From assembly GCA_034387635.1 (NCBI GenBank), contig JAOANU010000007.1, forward strand, positions 124,001 through 188,000: a stretch of 64,000 nt of DNA. The letters run 5' to 3'. Below are positions 42,003 to 54,962 of the stretch, piece by piece (the first letter of the stretch is position 1; every line of letters begins with the position of its first letter). Origin of the DNA: Rhodosporidiobolus odoratus (Eukaryota > Basidiomycota > Microbotryomycetes > Sporidiobolales > Sporidiobolaceae). Under the pieces are notes generated by a model. That model saw nothing but the letters and a program-made list of their open reading frames with translations. It did no database searches and had not been told where the DNA came from. Both the position numbers and the translations under genes were made by a program.

Positions 42003-44063
42003 GCAGTGCAGCGACCTAAGAGGGAAAAGAAGCGTAGAGGTAGGAAGACACGCACGACAAAGCTTCGCCCTCTTGCCAAAATCGCCCCATCCAACATAGT
42101 AGGCCACCACCCTCCCAACTTTTTCTCCGTCTGGAAACCTCCATCACCATTGCCATGATCCAAAACCTTCCACCCCAACCCCCTAACCTCTTTCACAAAC
42201 TCGCTCTCGCCACTCTCGTCCGTCGTCGCAACCACGTCGTAATCCTCTGCTCTGCGGCCAAAGCTCTTGAACGCTCGTTGACCCGGACCGGAAAAATGAG
42301 GATTATCGAGGCGAGCCTGAAGGGCAGTTCGGACCCGTTCGAGGGCAGCAACGTACTTCTCTAAACCAGTGTAGCCGGTAAAATCTTTGAAGTCGCCGCG
42401 ACGGAGGTGAACCGTAATGAACGGTGGGATCTTAGAGGGCGTGGCGACGTCGAAAAGCTTCATCAAGTATTCGTCGGCTTTGGATTCAACGTCCTGGTTG
42501 AAACGGAGGAACTGGCCGACGTTCATCCAGCTCAGACCTTCACCTGGTACACCCGGTTCGAGTGGATCGGCCGCGACCGGCGGATCGGGGAACATGACCG
42601 GACCGAGGAAGAGAGTGTTGTCGAAGCACATGATTTGATCATCGGGCGGAGTGGTTTTAGCCGTCTCAAACCCATCCTTGAGGTTCTTCGTCTTGTCCCC
42701 CTCAAACACCCCTGGCGTCCCATCTTTATTCTGCGGCATTCCCTTCTGAGGTAAACTCTCCCTCTGAACCCTTCCAATCCAATCATTCCTCGCCCACTGA
42801 TCAAAGTCAAACACCCTCAACGCATCAAACGCGAGATCAAACCCGCCCAGGCCACGTGCAAGAGGGGGAAGGGGCCAATGATCGACCCAAATGTCGTGCA
42901 AGTCAAAACTCCACGCTTCGAGGTTGGCGAACCCGACGGTGGATTCTTGAACGGACCAGCAGGAGAGGTGCTCGTTTTGAGGTCTGGACGAGTCGAGGTC
43001 GAGGGGCTTGACGCGAGTGAACTCGATGGCGGGGATGCGGGAGGTGGACCAGAAACGGGGGAGGTCGTAGAAGGTTGAGATGGGGACGGGAGGACCATTG
43101 ATGTGTATGGGGATGAGGGTAGGGCTGCATTGAGCAAGATTATCAGGTACCTGCGAGATGCACTACACTGTATGGAAACATAAGGAGCGATGCCAAAAAG
43201 CTGAACACGCACATGATGCCAACACGGTTGGTGATTTTTGCAAAGTAGAGCAGTTTTTGTATGCTGATGAGCTGATTGGCTGTAGAGCGCGAGGCGTTCA
43301 GTAACGAAACAAGGCGTCTCGAAGTGATGGTACAGCTTACCATGTCCACCGTAAGCCATTGCAGTAACATACCGCACACCCGGTTTCAGCTGTTCTCGCA
43401 GCGTTTCGGCAGCGTGATCGTAGTTCAGGACCTGTAGGCGCATCCTCCGCGTCGGTATACACCGTATCAGTCCGCGTATGACAGAAGCCGTACCTTGAGC
43501 GCGTCGAGTTCCTCCCACGGCCCTTGATCCTCGCCTACTTCTGCATTTTCCCATGCCGCACCCGCCTGACTCCAAACTCCTCTCAACCCTTCAGCCGCCT
43601 GATCCCTCCACCTCCCTCCTGCCTTTCTCAGCTGTCCGACTCTACCCTTCCAGCCGTCTTGCCCGTCTTGTACAGCTTCGCGTTGTGCATGCGCAATTAC
43701 GGAAAGGACAAAAGCGCAACCGACCACGAGGGCGAGGAGGGCGCGTCTCGGGATGCCTCTCTGAGAGATCCTACGCGAGACGAGGTGGGCGTAGCTGGAG
43801 GGAGTGTTTCGTCTGCTGCCAAGTGATGCCGAGGTTGAAGAGGCAGTTGCAGATGCAGAGGAAGAGCATTCGAGGAGGGCTATTGTTGCGTTCAATTCTT
43901 TGCGGTCTAGATCTTTTGGGTTGTCTGGGTAATCGAGGGCTGAAGGAGTGTTGATGAAGGCGGGCGATGCAAGTGAAGATGAAGATGGAGAGTGAGTGGG
44001 GAGGAGAGGGTGGTAAGGCTGAGGGGATGGGTAGATGCAAGAGGGTGATGGTGGTCGTGTCAT
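41918..44063 (-). CDS. Type II membrane protein of the GDP-fucose O-fucosyltransferase-like family
   Basis: Likely Golgi/ER glycosyltransferase-like enzyme. The start at 44063 (MTRPPSPSCIYPSPQPYHPL) gives a cytosolic Pro/Ser-rich tail of about 100 residues. One signal-anchor helix follows (RALLALVVGCAFVLSVIAHA), then a luminal stem. The donor-binding motif of O-fucosyltransferases is present as FITVHLRRGDFKDF, and the conserved end reads GTDRSTFSHLAGLRVK after the last intron. Middle segments such as KPGVRYVTAMAYGGH and NQLISIQKLLYFAKITNRVG fit the N-terminal Rossmann half. Basidiomycetes carry several such genes of unknown acceptor; activity is not assured. It appears intact, with stop TAG at 41918-41920. 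Confidence 0.8.
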
Positions 44064-45132
44064 ATTGTCTTGCAATCTACCTTGAAGCTCAGCAAGAGCA
44101 GGAGAGAGCAGAAAAGTGGTTTGAATTTGATCCGACAAAGGAAACTGATCGCGTGGTGGTCGACATGCGCGTGCTCACCGAGCCAAGTAACAGGCAACTG
44201 AGCAACGCAGTGCAACAGCAGCAGCTACTGTATAAACCGCCAGCGCGACGACATCGCACAACAGACTCGCCTGCAGCGCTTCCCCAGGTTCTACACCTCT
44301 TTACGTTACACGCGCGCAACGACATCCGACGCCCTGCGACTAAGCCAGCACCCGTGCGTTGCACTGGTACATCTTCTACGCCCGAACTCCCTTCGACGAT
44401 CGGCGTCCTTGCAGGAAACCAGGTGTAATGCTGAGGGACGACGATTGGCAATCGAGGGTACTCAGCAGAGCCGGACTCACCGGGGTGCGATGCGTGGTCG
44501 CAGATGCTCCACCGCTGAGAAGACGCGCTCTCGTGCGCTTTAGCTAGCCGGGCCCCGTGCATCTCATGTCAAAGCAGCCGTCGTTGCCCGTTTTTCCCCG
44601 TTCCCTCTCACCGTTTCCCAGTCTCCAGTCTCCTGCCTTTGCGTCCTGAGCTCGTTACTGTATGCCATCCAGTCTAGCCTCTCTCCCTAGGCATTCTCGA
44701 CTACCGGTACGCGTCCTGCAGGAATGCCCCCCCCCCCCCCCACTTCCCGAATGAAATTTCTCGTCCTGCGAAATGCAGGCTTTGACCTCGCGTCTCCGGT
44801 TCCCAGCCAGTTGGTTTCCTGCTCGGGCGCGTTTGGCCCGTCACTGTCAGTTCGGCCTGGCCTGGGTCAAGGACGCGCCGTGTCACTCAGGAGGTTTGTT
44901 TGCGCGTTCACTCTCAATCAAGGTAGACTCGTTCTTCTTCTCGCTTCTCCTCTCCATCTTTATCCTTTCATATCTAGTACAGAGCTCACTCTTCATCTAC
45001 TCAGTGCGGCAGGTCGTCCTACCCTAGTCTCTCCTTCTTGCCCCAGCGTCGGTACGTTCTCCTTCTGCCTCTTTCTCCTCATCTCCCACTCACCCCTGAC
45101 ACTGTCAACGCGTCCCATCCAGGTCTTCAAAG
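44064..45132. other. Divergent intergenic, O-fucosyltransferase-like / large Ser-rich protein
   Basis: About 1.07 kb holding two promoters. It includes a C run at 44727-44741 and a long pyrimidine-rich leader before the start at 45133. An open frame of 157 codons at 44089-44562 (minus) lacks coding-like bias and I do not call it a gene. Confidence 0.45.
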
Positions 45133-48100
45133 ATGCCGTACCCTCTCTCGCCGACTCAGCGTTCACCCAAGCGTCTCCCAGCTTCGTACCGCCTCCCTCG
45201 CGCCCGAACCCATCGCCTCAAGAACTCGTACTCCTCACTCGCTTCGGCCTCTCCTTCCCTCGCCGCCTCGCCCTTCTCCTTCTCTGCATCCGCTACCACT
45301 GGTCTTAAGCCTCCACCTGTCGCCGTCATCGCGGACAATGGAGGAAAGACGAGGCGAGTCAATGCTGCTTCACCAGGCATGGTTAAGGCGAGGATCGTCG
45401 ACTGGTCATCGTCGCCATTGGTAGCTCCCGTCATTCTATCGCCGTCGCTCGCCAGTATCACGGACAAGGTTGGCGAGGTCAATGAAACCCTTACCTCGCT
45501 ATCCTCTTCCTCGCTGCCGAGCGTTTCCTCTATTCCCGTCGTCGACGCCCCTACCCTCGACAGCCCCGCCCTGCTTGCGAGTGACATGCCCGCACTCGAT
45601 CTCTCCGAGGTGTCCCACGACCGGCCAACCGCCTTCCGGGTCAAGCCTCACCCGAACGATTCCCCCGCCCTCGGTTCGCCTCTCACCCTCAACGGCGAGT
45701 TCTCCCTCACCTCGTCCTCATCCGTCCTCCGCCGTTCGCCTCTCTCCACATCAACTCCTATCACCAGTGGCAGTCTCGGCGGCAGCAACGGCGCTTCACT
45801 CCTCCCGCCCGTCTCGCTCGCCCAGATCTCCAAGTCTGCCGCTTCCTCCGCTGCCCAACGTATCCCCGTTCTCAGCGACTTCTCCAACCTCGACCTCGAA
45901 GGCAAGGATGGCAAAAACCTCGGTTCGTCGAGGAGGCGACAGCAGAGCGTGACCAAGTTCCGCAGCTTCCACGATGGAGATGGTCAGGTGCCCTCATCCG
46001 CTGGGGGCGAGCAGGACGACACGCCTAGCATCCCTCGACCAGCTAGGCAGTACAACACTCGGGTCAAAACTACGAGACCCTCGTCGCTGTCATCGTCGTC
46101 GTCAGTGCGCAAGCTGAAGCACAAGCAGTCGCAAGTAGCTTCTTCCCCCAGCCTCGACATCACGTCTGCGTTCCCCTCCCTCGCTTCCCTCTCGCCTTCA
46201 TCGTCGCTATCGCTCTCCTCCTCTTCCGCCACGGTCGACGCCGGTCTTGGGCTCGGTCTTGGGCTCGACCTTCCCACCGAGTCTGCGCCTGCCGTCCTCA
46301 ACTCTGCACCAGATGTCCACGACCTCTTCGACGAAGCCTTCCCTTCCCCGTCGCTCTCTGCACTCTTCCGCTCCGTCCCAACTAGCACTGCTGTGGTACC
46401 TACTACCCGTCAGTCTAAGCCGAAGAAACCTCACCATCAGCACCACCGCCGTACCACAACCGGGTTGAAGGAACTTGAGTTGGTTAGGAGGAGGTTGTCG
46501 TGGGAGACTGTGGTCGAGGATATGGTTGAAGAGAAGGAAGATGGGATGGATGGCGTTGAGGGGACGGTCAAGGAAGAGGAGAGGTTTGAGGACGCCAGGG
46601 AAGAGGAGGTACGTTTCTTCGCTTTTTTTTTTTCCTTTACATTCATTCGATTGCCTCTGCTAACTTGCTGTTCTTCGACTCTCTCGCAACAGGTGCTCGC
46701 ACCTACCCTTCTTCCCTCCCTCTCCCTCTCCCGCCGTCACACCCCCACCCCGTCCCCCTCTCTAAGCGTGCACAACCTCAACATGGGTACCGGGTTTGGT
46801 CTCGGCCTCGGAATCGACTTTGATGATACACCTGCTCCGGTGGCTACTCCTACCGGATTGGGTCTTGGGCTTGGGATCGCGTTTGGCGAGCAGGAGGAGG
46901 AGGCGGCGGAAGTGGAAGTAGAGGGAGAGGTTGAGGTTGAGGCGACGGATCCTGGGGAGGTTGATCTCAGTGTTGAGGTTCAGAAGAGGAGTGTGATGAG
47001 GCAGCAGTACGTCTACCCAGCCTATCTTTCGCTCTGAGCTGGGTGCGAGCGATACTGACGAGACGAGCTTGGCGCTTCTTTCATTCCTTTCCTTTCGCAG
47101 TTTGGACAAGGCGTATGGCGAAGTTGTGAAGGGCAAAGAGGAGGTTAAAGAGGAGTTCCTGTTCGTTTACACACCAGCCTTCCTTTCTATCTACGCATGG
47201 CTGACCAAGTCACTCGTCAAATAGCGACCCCGAGACACCCATTCTCTCGCCCATCGCCAACTCGATCCCGGCCGGCGCCCCTCAAACCCCGACGCTCCCG
47301 GACCACGTCGCCGAGGAAGAAGCGCCCAAGCACGTCTCGCCTCGCAAGATCACCCAGCGTTCGCCGCCGCGCGCCAAGAAGGTCTCTCTTCAGGGTAAGG
47401 GGGCGCTCAAGAGGATTTACCCTCGCCCCCTTCAGCTCGAGATCGAGGTTGCTAGGAGGAGGAACTTGAAGGTCAAGCCGGTTGGTATGGATCCGTACGT
47501 TGTCCCCGTCCTCTGGCATGGGAACCCATGAGGGAGAGAGCTGACTTGACCTTCTCAATCTGGTCTCTTTCAGTCCCGCCCGTTCGCAAGAGGATACTTA
47601 CTACGGCTCCCCGAACCTCAACGACCTCCCTGGCTCTTTCCTCGCCTCGCCGGTCCTCCCTACCTCCTTCGGCGATTTCAGTCACTCCCCGTTGCCTACC
47701 CCTCCGACTCGCTTCTCTCGCGTCCGCCGCAACAGCCCAGGCCAGCAGCAGACGGCCCCCCTCCCTACCTTCATGCCCACGAGCTTGTCTGCAGTCACTC
47801 TCCCACCGACGACGACGCCAGGACCAGCCGAGACCGCGCCGCCTTCCCCCCTTCTTCTCACGACTTCGCCGGCTGGAACGCCCAGTATGGCGGCCTCGCC
47901 TACTTTCTCCCCGGCTCTCGCTCCTCTCTCTCCCTCTATCGCCGACACCGAAGCCTTCCCTTCGTCCGCGCCCGGTACCCCCGTTCCGGACCAGGCCGTC
48001 GCCGCCGCTTCTTCTGCCACTGCCGCTGCTGCCGCCGCCGGTGGCGGTCAACAGATGTCGCAGGCTGTCTTCGACGCGGCCATCGCCTCGACTATCCTCG

Positions 48101-51066
48101 GCGCAGTGGCAGCAATCGGAGTTCTCGGCTGGCTGGCGATGAGCGTCTTCCGTCGCAAGAAGGACAACAAGGGGATCTCGTCGCGAGGGATCGGCAACTA
48201 CGAACCCAAGCGGTTCTCGGAGGAGAAGGAGGATGCGTACGCTTATGCTGTTGCGGCTCGTCAGAGCGCTGAGCGAGACCCACCTCTGACGAATCTACCC
48301 AAGATGCCGCCTATGGCGACGGTCGCGAGGTTGTCGTTCCCTCCTTCGACGCAGAGGCAGGGATCGCCGACGGCGGAGAAGACGTTTTCTTCTCACTTTG
48401 ATGGGTGGATTGATGTCTCGCCGCTGTCGAAGCACGGAGGCGCGACGGAGGATCATGGAGGTTACCCGGACGAGGTGATGAGGGCCGACGGGATGAGCAC
48501 GTACGAGAGGAGGATGAGTCGCCAGAGCAGGATGTCGATCCAGAGCGGGTACACGTCCACGAGTCGCCATCAATCTCAACAGCAGCCGCCTCGTTCCGCC
48601 AATCGCAGCAGTTACCGTTCGTCGATTGGGCCCTCGATGATTGAATCGACTTGGTCTCGTCCCGGTACGGCCATGTCATCCCGCACGAGTCACCATGCAG
48701 GCAGCCACGGCGGAGACTGCTTCACCGTCTCGGCTGAGGCAGGCGCGCCCCCTCGTCTTCCCGAGACGATTCCTCCTCGAGTCAGCGGCGACGAGTTGGC
48801 TTATTTCGCCACCCCTCCCGGTACTCCGACGAAGCAAGGCGCCTTCTTCTCCACCGGCGCAGGCAACCGCTCCTCCGGACTTCAGTACATCACTCCCAGC
48901 AGCGAGCCGCCGGTTCCGACTCTCCCGTCCGAACTCCGCGACTACCCCATCCCGCCTGTTCCCTCGTCTGCTCCGGCCGGCTCTCGCAACAGCACCCGCG
49001 CTCGTTCGGGATCTCGTTCGACCCCTTCCAAGGCCAGCAAACTCCCGCTCAAGTCGGCTCTGAAGAGTATGCCCACGTTTGCGGACTCGACGGGTGCGAT
49101 GGGGGAGAGTCCGGTTGAGGCGACGCTGAAGAAGCTGGAGAGGAGGAGGGCTACGGTCGATGGAGGGATCCTCGCGGACGGGCTGCAGGCGCTGCTCTTC
49201 CAGGCTCAGCTCGACTCGCCCCCCACGCCGACGCTCAGCAAGGAAGTCAAGGACGTCTTCGCCTCTTCCACTCCCATCGGCCCCTCCAACTCGAACAGCA
49301 AGCGCTCTTCGCTCAACGGTTCTGCCGCTAGGTCGCTCAAATCCTCCACTCCTGGCTCGAGCTCGTCCAAGAAGGTTCGCCCGCAGACTATGCCGCCCAA
49401 GATCGTCGTTTCCGACCACCCTCAGCCGGCTGCCCCGCCCACTCCCGCTCGCAAGCGCACCTCGACTGTCGACACCGACATTCTCGACGCTCGCGCTTCG
49501 ATGAAGACCCTTGAGTCGCTGCCTTGGCTCAACCAGAGCCCGAGCCAGACCTTCTCCTGCCACCCGAGAGACGACATCTCGGTCGTCGACCCGGACATGC
49601 GATACGAGCGCAAGCACTTCTCGAGTGGCACGGCTTTCTCCGCCACCAACGAGCCGGTTCCTGCCCTTCCCGCTCGCCTCTCCAAGGATTTCTCCTCCTT
49701 CGTCGCTGCCGGTATCGCCGCTTCGCAAAAGCACGCCCCCCTCGACTCGATCGACATTGCTTCGCGACGTCTCGCTTCGGAGGACGACCTTACCTCGCAA
49801 AGCAGTATCCACGACCATGACGGCGACTCAGACGAGGAGGAGGCGATGAGGACTCAGCGTCGCAAGACGCTCCTCTACTCGGTTTACAAGCAGCGCGGCG
49901 TCGACCTTTCCTCCGCCCCTTCCCCTGCCTCTTCCGCTACCGTCACCCTTGGGGACGCTGCCTCGCCCTCCTCTTCCGCCTCTCGCACGACCGACTCGGA
50001 AGACTCCAGCTTCGATTCGCCTACCAAGGGTGCTCGTCTCGATGCCCTCGTCTCGTCTTTCCCCTCGCCTCCTCCTGTCCCTACCGCTTCGTCGTTCAGC
50101 AACCTCGCCGCCAACATCGACGGTAAGGCCGCCAAGCGCCTCTCGGCGGGGGCTATCGACGTTGGCTTGCGGGACCGCACTGCTTCAGCCGAGTCCCTCA
50201 AGGCAATCGCGCGGAACAGGACTTACGAGGCGTTGGTCGGGCAGGCGAGCTCGGAGCGCGACATCACTTCCGCTTTCACGGTCGGGGAAGGAGAGGACGA
50301 TGACGATGAGTTGCACATCTCGATCAGCCGTGACAACTCCCGGCTCTCAGCTTCGCCATCCTCTTCCGCTCCCCTTCCTCCTCGCCCTCCCAAGTCTCCT
50401 GTCCGCCTCAGCACCCACATCGGTACCGCTACGTCGGCCCCCTCCCCTCCGACCGCCCCTCCTTCCCGTCTTCCGCTCGCTACCCGTTCTCCAGTCCGCA
50501 CCCCTCTCGCGCCCATCTCAGCCAACACCACTCGTGCCCCTTCCCCCGCTCCTCTTGCGCTCAAAGCCGTTCTCCAGCCCGCACCCGTCCGCAACTTCGC
50601 CGCCGAACTCCAAGAATCCGTTGGCAATCCCGCCGATGGGTATGACTCCGACACGCTCATGTCGGCCTTGGCGTTCAACAAGCCTGGTCATTCTCTCTGG
50701 AGCAGTATCAACGGTCACCACGAGTCTCTCAGTACGAGCAGCAGCGCTTACGACGGCGGGTTCACCTCTTCGGCTTCCCTCACCCCTGGTGGGGCTCACT
50801 CCCCCGTTGGGTCGACCATGACCACCACGAGCGGGATCTACTCGACCAACCCGGCGAGTATGGAGTCGCTCGAGGAGGCGGCCATTGCTCAAGCCGAGAC
50901 GGTCCAGTTTGGGAGGAGTCGCGCGAGTGGGATTCCTCAGTTCAATTGGAGGCAAAAAGCGATGCAAGCGGCGCCAGCGGGGGATGAGTCAGAGGAGAGC
51001 TCGTATGAGGAGAGTGATGCGGAGACGTTGATGTGGAGGACGAGGATGGGGACGATTCCGGAGTAG
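45133..51066 (+). CDS. Very large Ser/Pro-rich protein with one internal transmembrane helix
   Basis: About 1,800 residues read as one gene: start MPYPLSPTQRSPKRLPASYR at 45133, four short introns (near 46610-46690, 47010-47100, 47160-47225, 47500-47570), then one exon of more than 3 kb to the TAG at 51064-51066. The N-terminal half is Ser-rich and disordered, with repeated GLGLGLG(I/L)(D/A)(F/L) motifs (about 46245, 46800 and 46860). A single hydrophobic helix (AAIASTILGAVAAIGVLGWL) followed by RRKKDNKG lies near 48085-48165. The C-terminal half is about 950 residues of low-complexity, Ser/Thr/Pro-rich sequence with many SP/TP sites. It looks like a membrane-tethered scaffold or sensor with a long cytosolic tail. 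No catalytic domain is visible. The join of the N-terminal exons to the last one rests on phase and the lack of any start signal between. Confidence 0.65.
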
Positions 51067-51548
51067 TAGTACGCGGGTCTGCTTCTTTCTCCCCCCTCCC
51101 CCCATCGTTTTACTTTTTCCCTTACCCTTCCTTCCCCTCGCTCGTTCATAATACCCTACACACACACCCTCGTTTTGCAGACACTCGCTTTAACTATCTA
51201 TCTAACCCAACCCTTGAATTGACTGTAGCACTTTCCCCTTTGACTGTTACTTAATTTACCTGCCTCGCGTCTCGTGCCTCTTTCTCTTTCCTTTGTAGCT
51301 TCGTTGCATTGCATCGACCCTTCCCACGTACTTTTCTTGGTCTCGCTTCTCCAGACATCTCGAGGAACATCTACGAGTCAGGGTGCACAGGAGGCGAGGC
51401 GATGACTGGCGAAAAAGGAAAACAAAAAGGAAGAAGCCGGAGGATTGCTCGATACAGTCGACTCAGAGCCGAGGAACCAGCTCAGCTCTCGATGCCACAA
51501 CGCGACGAAGGTATGAAAAAGTCATTGTGCACGGGACGTGAACTCTAT
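51067..51548. other. Convergent intergenic after the large Ser-rich gene
   Basis: About 480 bases of 3' flank, pyrimidine-rich just after the stop, presumably carrying both transcription ends. No gene recognised. Confidence 0.45.
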
Positions 51549-52308
51549 TCAGTATCTTCCACCTCGCTGTCGCCTGAGCGCCCTTTTTCTTCCTTCTCTC
51601 CTTGTTCTCTCCTGTCCACTCGCAGGTACTAAATCTCCTATACCTTTGCAACAGCAATGACCGGATGCGGCTCGACGATGTATCGGATCCCATGCAGAGA
51701 GGTCGGTGAAATGGGTCGAGGCGAGACGGCGTGCTGATGTCGATGATGAGGAGGGAACAAAGGCTGCGAAGGGTTCCTTTTGAGCCGCATCGATGCTGGT
51801 GGGGTGACCCAAATCGCTGGAACGAGGGTGGTAGGCGTGATAGGCGTTTCCGGCGTTGAGCGGTAAACTCGAGAGGGGGTTTGCAGGCTGACGGGCCGTT
51901 CCGGTGCTCGTCGGTGTCGCTTTGAAGTGGGCGTTGTTGGTAGTGGTGTTGAGGGAGTAGGGTTGCGAAGCTCGTAAGGGGGAAAGAAAAGAATGGCCTC
52001 GACGGCGGCGGCGATGTTTGGGTCGTCGCAAAGAGAGGACGTCGAAGGGCAGGGTCGACTTGGAGAACATGCGCAGTGTTGGGTAGCGGGTCGAGTTGCA
52101 GTATACACGGTCGAGACTCGATTTGTTGAACGGCGCAGCCGAACCTAAGGAGGAAAGTGGGTGAGTTACACGGAGAGGCAAGATACTGCAGGAAGCAGGA
52201 AAAGCATACCTTGGGTAGACTGGAATGTGCTACCGCTTTCTTCAATGAGGTAGCGACATTCCGACGGGCCGATGCGAAGGATGTTGCAGCTCTAGCAAAG
52301 GCTGGCAT
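51549..52308 (-). CDS. Small uncharacterised protein with mitochondrial-type N-terminus
   Basis: Exon 1 from the ATG at 52308 reads MPAFARAATSFASARRNVAT and SLKKAVAHSSLPK, a basic amphipathic presequence-like start, up to a GTATGC donor. The best-biased reading of exon 2 is GSAAPFNKSSLDRVYCNSTR, YPTLRMFSKSTLPFDV, then a His/Asn/Ser-rich stretch (NAGNAYHAYHPRSSDLGHP) and RRLASTHFTDLSAWDP near the end. The obvious donor and acceptor (TTAG before GTTCGG) do not keep that frame, so either another splice site is used or one base is wrong. Family not recognised. Confidence 0.42.
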
Positions 52309-54962
52309 GGTGAATGGAGCTGGTTCGGAGGTGAAGTAGTAAGGCAGGTTTCAGGGTGAGGAGGTGAGGAATGTCGAGGTTGTCCGAAGGGCCGGGTATT
52401 TGGCGGCTTGACAGGAAGAAGCAGTAAATAGTAGCAGAGAGGCAATGAGAGGCAGAGTGCAGTACCAGCGCGCACGCGTCAAGCTAGGGGATGCCAGGGG
52501 TGGGGACCGGGGGTAGCAACGTGTGAACGGCAGCTCAGGTCGGCAGCTTGTCCTCGTAGCCCGCTAGCTCCCTTACGCTGTATTGCTTCGACTGCATTGC
52601 CGTGTCTCCGTGTCCACTGTGGTTTTCAAAGCGAGGAATGACTTGGCGGGCAAGTCGAAGAGAAGCAAGCAGAGTCGCAACGGGAGACAGGTTACGGGGC
52701 ACTGTGGGACGCATAGCATTGCAGTCAGCACATGCTATGTGATACGGTCTCTGAACGATCTGTCCGTGCGAGCGGGTCGACGAATGCTGTGAGCGATTCG
52801 AGTTCGAGTCCAACTGATGAGAATTTCGCTCCCGACTTGTACACGACCACAACCATAAGCTAGACTCTAGGCCCTCAGAAACAGCCCAATAGCTGTACCC
52901 AAATATACCCAGAATCGCTGAATCACCGCTCACACCGTCACTGCTTCTGCGCGCCTTCTTCACCGACCTCGACCCTCATCCACCAATCTCATCTCGCCCA
53001 GCGTCAACAGCAAACGGCCCGGGACTGCCTGTCGGATGCTTGTCGTTCTATCAAGTCCTTGCGAATGGGGCCCGCCAGGCAATAGCCAGATGGGAGCAAG
53101 TGGGCAGGTTCAATCGCCGTTAGAGAGGCAACAGGCAAGCTGTGCGAGGAAGCGCGCGCTGCCAGGCATCTCTTGTCGCGTAGATAGTCTGCGACTGTCT
53201 CCGTCGTGGGACGAAGGATGGCAAGTGCCGGTGAAGTCTTTGCTGTTTCCGCGCTATTCCTTCTTTTCTCCGTGTCTATATTGAGCTGACTCTTCAATCG
53301 ACCAGGTATGACCTGACAAGCGGACTGGCGTGTTCAAAACCTCTTTTGCCCGACCACGCAAGTTCGTCTTCTCACCGGCATACAACGATGTCGCCGCTTC
53401 CTCCCAGCGCGTCTCATTCTATCTGGCCGCAGCAGCATACGAAGCTCTGCAGCGTTTTGCAGTGTCGTAGCGCATGCGTAGCTTTGTCGTGGCTTGCTTG
53501 TCCTCGCCGCTCCGGCAAAGTTCGGTTTCGTCTTCCCTTCTCGCTTCGTCAAGCTGTTCTCCGCCGCTGTATGCGAGGATTCAAGCTTTACTGAAGCGCT
53601 CTTGCAGGCTGTCAGGATACCGAGTCGCATCGCCACGTCGTCAGCCTCCGCCGTCCACGTCTCGTCACGCTCCCTTCTCCCACCCGCTCTCTCGTCTCGC
53701 TACCTCGGCACTGCTCGACTGCATCAGGTATCATGCTGTCATCTCGACGCACGCCAACATCTCAGCATCAAGGCATTGCGGGTCGTGGGAGTGCGAGAGG
53801 AAGCGGTTACTCTCAATGAACGGTTGTCGCAGGCTCAGCGTTGGGCGGGATGAAGCAGCGAGCGTTCTTTCGCTGATTATGTTTATGGCCTGGCGAAGGC
53901 CGAAGGAGCTTTATGAGTATGAGTATGTTGAAGGAGTGTTACGTTACCATTATGCAGCGCGCTATGCTAAGGAAATAATCACGCAATACAGTAGACACGG
54001 AGCAAGGCATGGAATGGCCGCTTGAGAAGGTCGTGGTCCGGGGGCGTACCGTGGCCTTTCAGCTCTCCAGCTTCGGCTCGATACCTACAAGCTGAAGCTA
54101 ACGGAGCCTTGACCGTGATCGAGGCCGTCAACAGCTGTACGTGGACGAAGCGATGAAGCTGAAAATTGAGAAGAAAAAACCCTTTTCATCCCGCGACCAC
54201 TACCCTCCTGCCTGCACCGGCAGTGGCTTTCGAGAACCTAGTCACAACTTCCGAGAGATATACAGCTGACGGCCACAGGTGATCTTGCTGCCTCGATCGC
54301 TGTTGACGTGAATTTGACCCCCCTCGCTTCATTGCTCTGCAGTCCACAGCCCTTGCCTCATCAAGGTCGTCGCTCCCTGCTACAGCCCCAGTACATTACC
54401 TTGCTGCCTACTCAGCAGTCTCGCCTAGGACTCGGAGTTCAGCCGCCGACACTGAAGGTGGGTGCGCGAAGCGGACGATACGGGGCGAACAATGGCTAGC
54501 GGTGGGGAGCAGTGGAGTTGACAGGGGACGCATATATCTGCTCTGAGCGTATGCTTAAGGTGCGATAGGTCTTTCTACCCCACCGCAGAACGATCCTCCG
54601 TCTCGATCGAACCGATGGTCGAATGTGTTGTCACTCACGCTTCCCGCTTGCTGAGTCGCTCTTCGTCGACAGCGTGTACTCACGACAATAACGTACACCC
54701 TTCCGGAACACGTCGCTTGCGCGCGGCAGCTTTGTACTCTCCGAGCATCTTCCGGAGCCTCGGACATGCTGACAACGCTCTTCCGACATAACCCCCGAAG
54801 TCGTCAACTGTTTTGAGGAGCTTGCATCAGCCTCTACAAGCTCCTAGGTCGCGGCGCTCAGCTAAGCCCGGCTAGTCAGCGGCAATGGAGCAACTCAAAA
54901 CAGCTTTCACCTTCAACTCTTCTTCCTGTCCATCACTTCTCGCAAGCTAAATCAAAATCACT
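52309..54962. other. 2.65 kb with no confirmed gene
   Basis: The longest stretch lacking a gene I can name. A coding-like patch lies at 53315-53720 (plus): TGVFKTSFARPRKFVFSPAY and NDVAASSQRVSFYLAAAAYE in one frame, ending in TAG at 53468-53470. After that, LVLAAPAKFGFVFPSRFVKL and FSAAVCEDSSFTEALLQAVR follow in another frame up to a GTATCA donor-like site near 53728. An alternative minus-strand reading also exists. The remainder, including the leader before 54963, shows nothing recognisable. Confidence 0.4.

Noticed and set aside
44089..44562. 157-codon minus-strand frame
   Set aside because: No coding bias or motif, overlaps the promoter of the O-fucosyltransferase-like gene.
52755..52830. 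tRNA-like B-box (GAGTTCGAGTCC)
   Set aside because: The flanking bases do not form a T-stem and no A-box or acceptor stem is found upstream.
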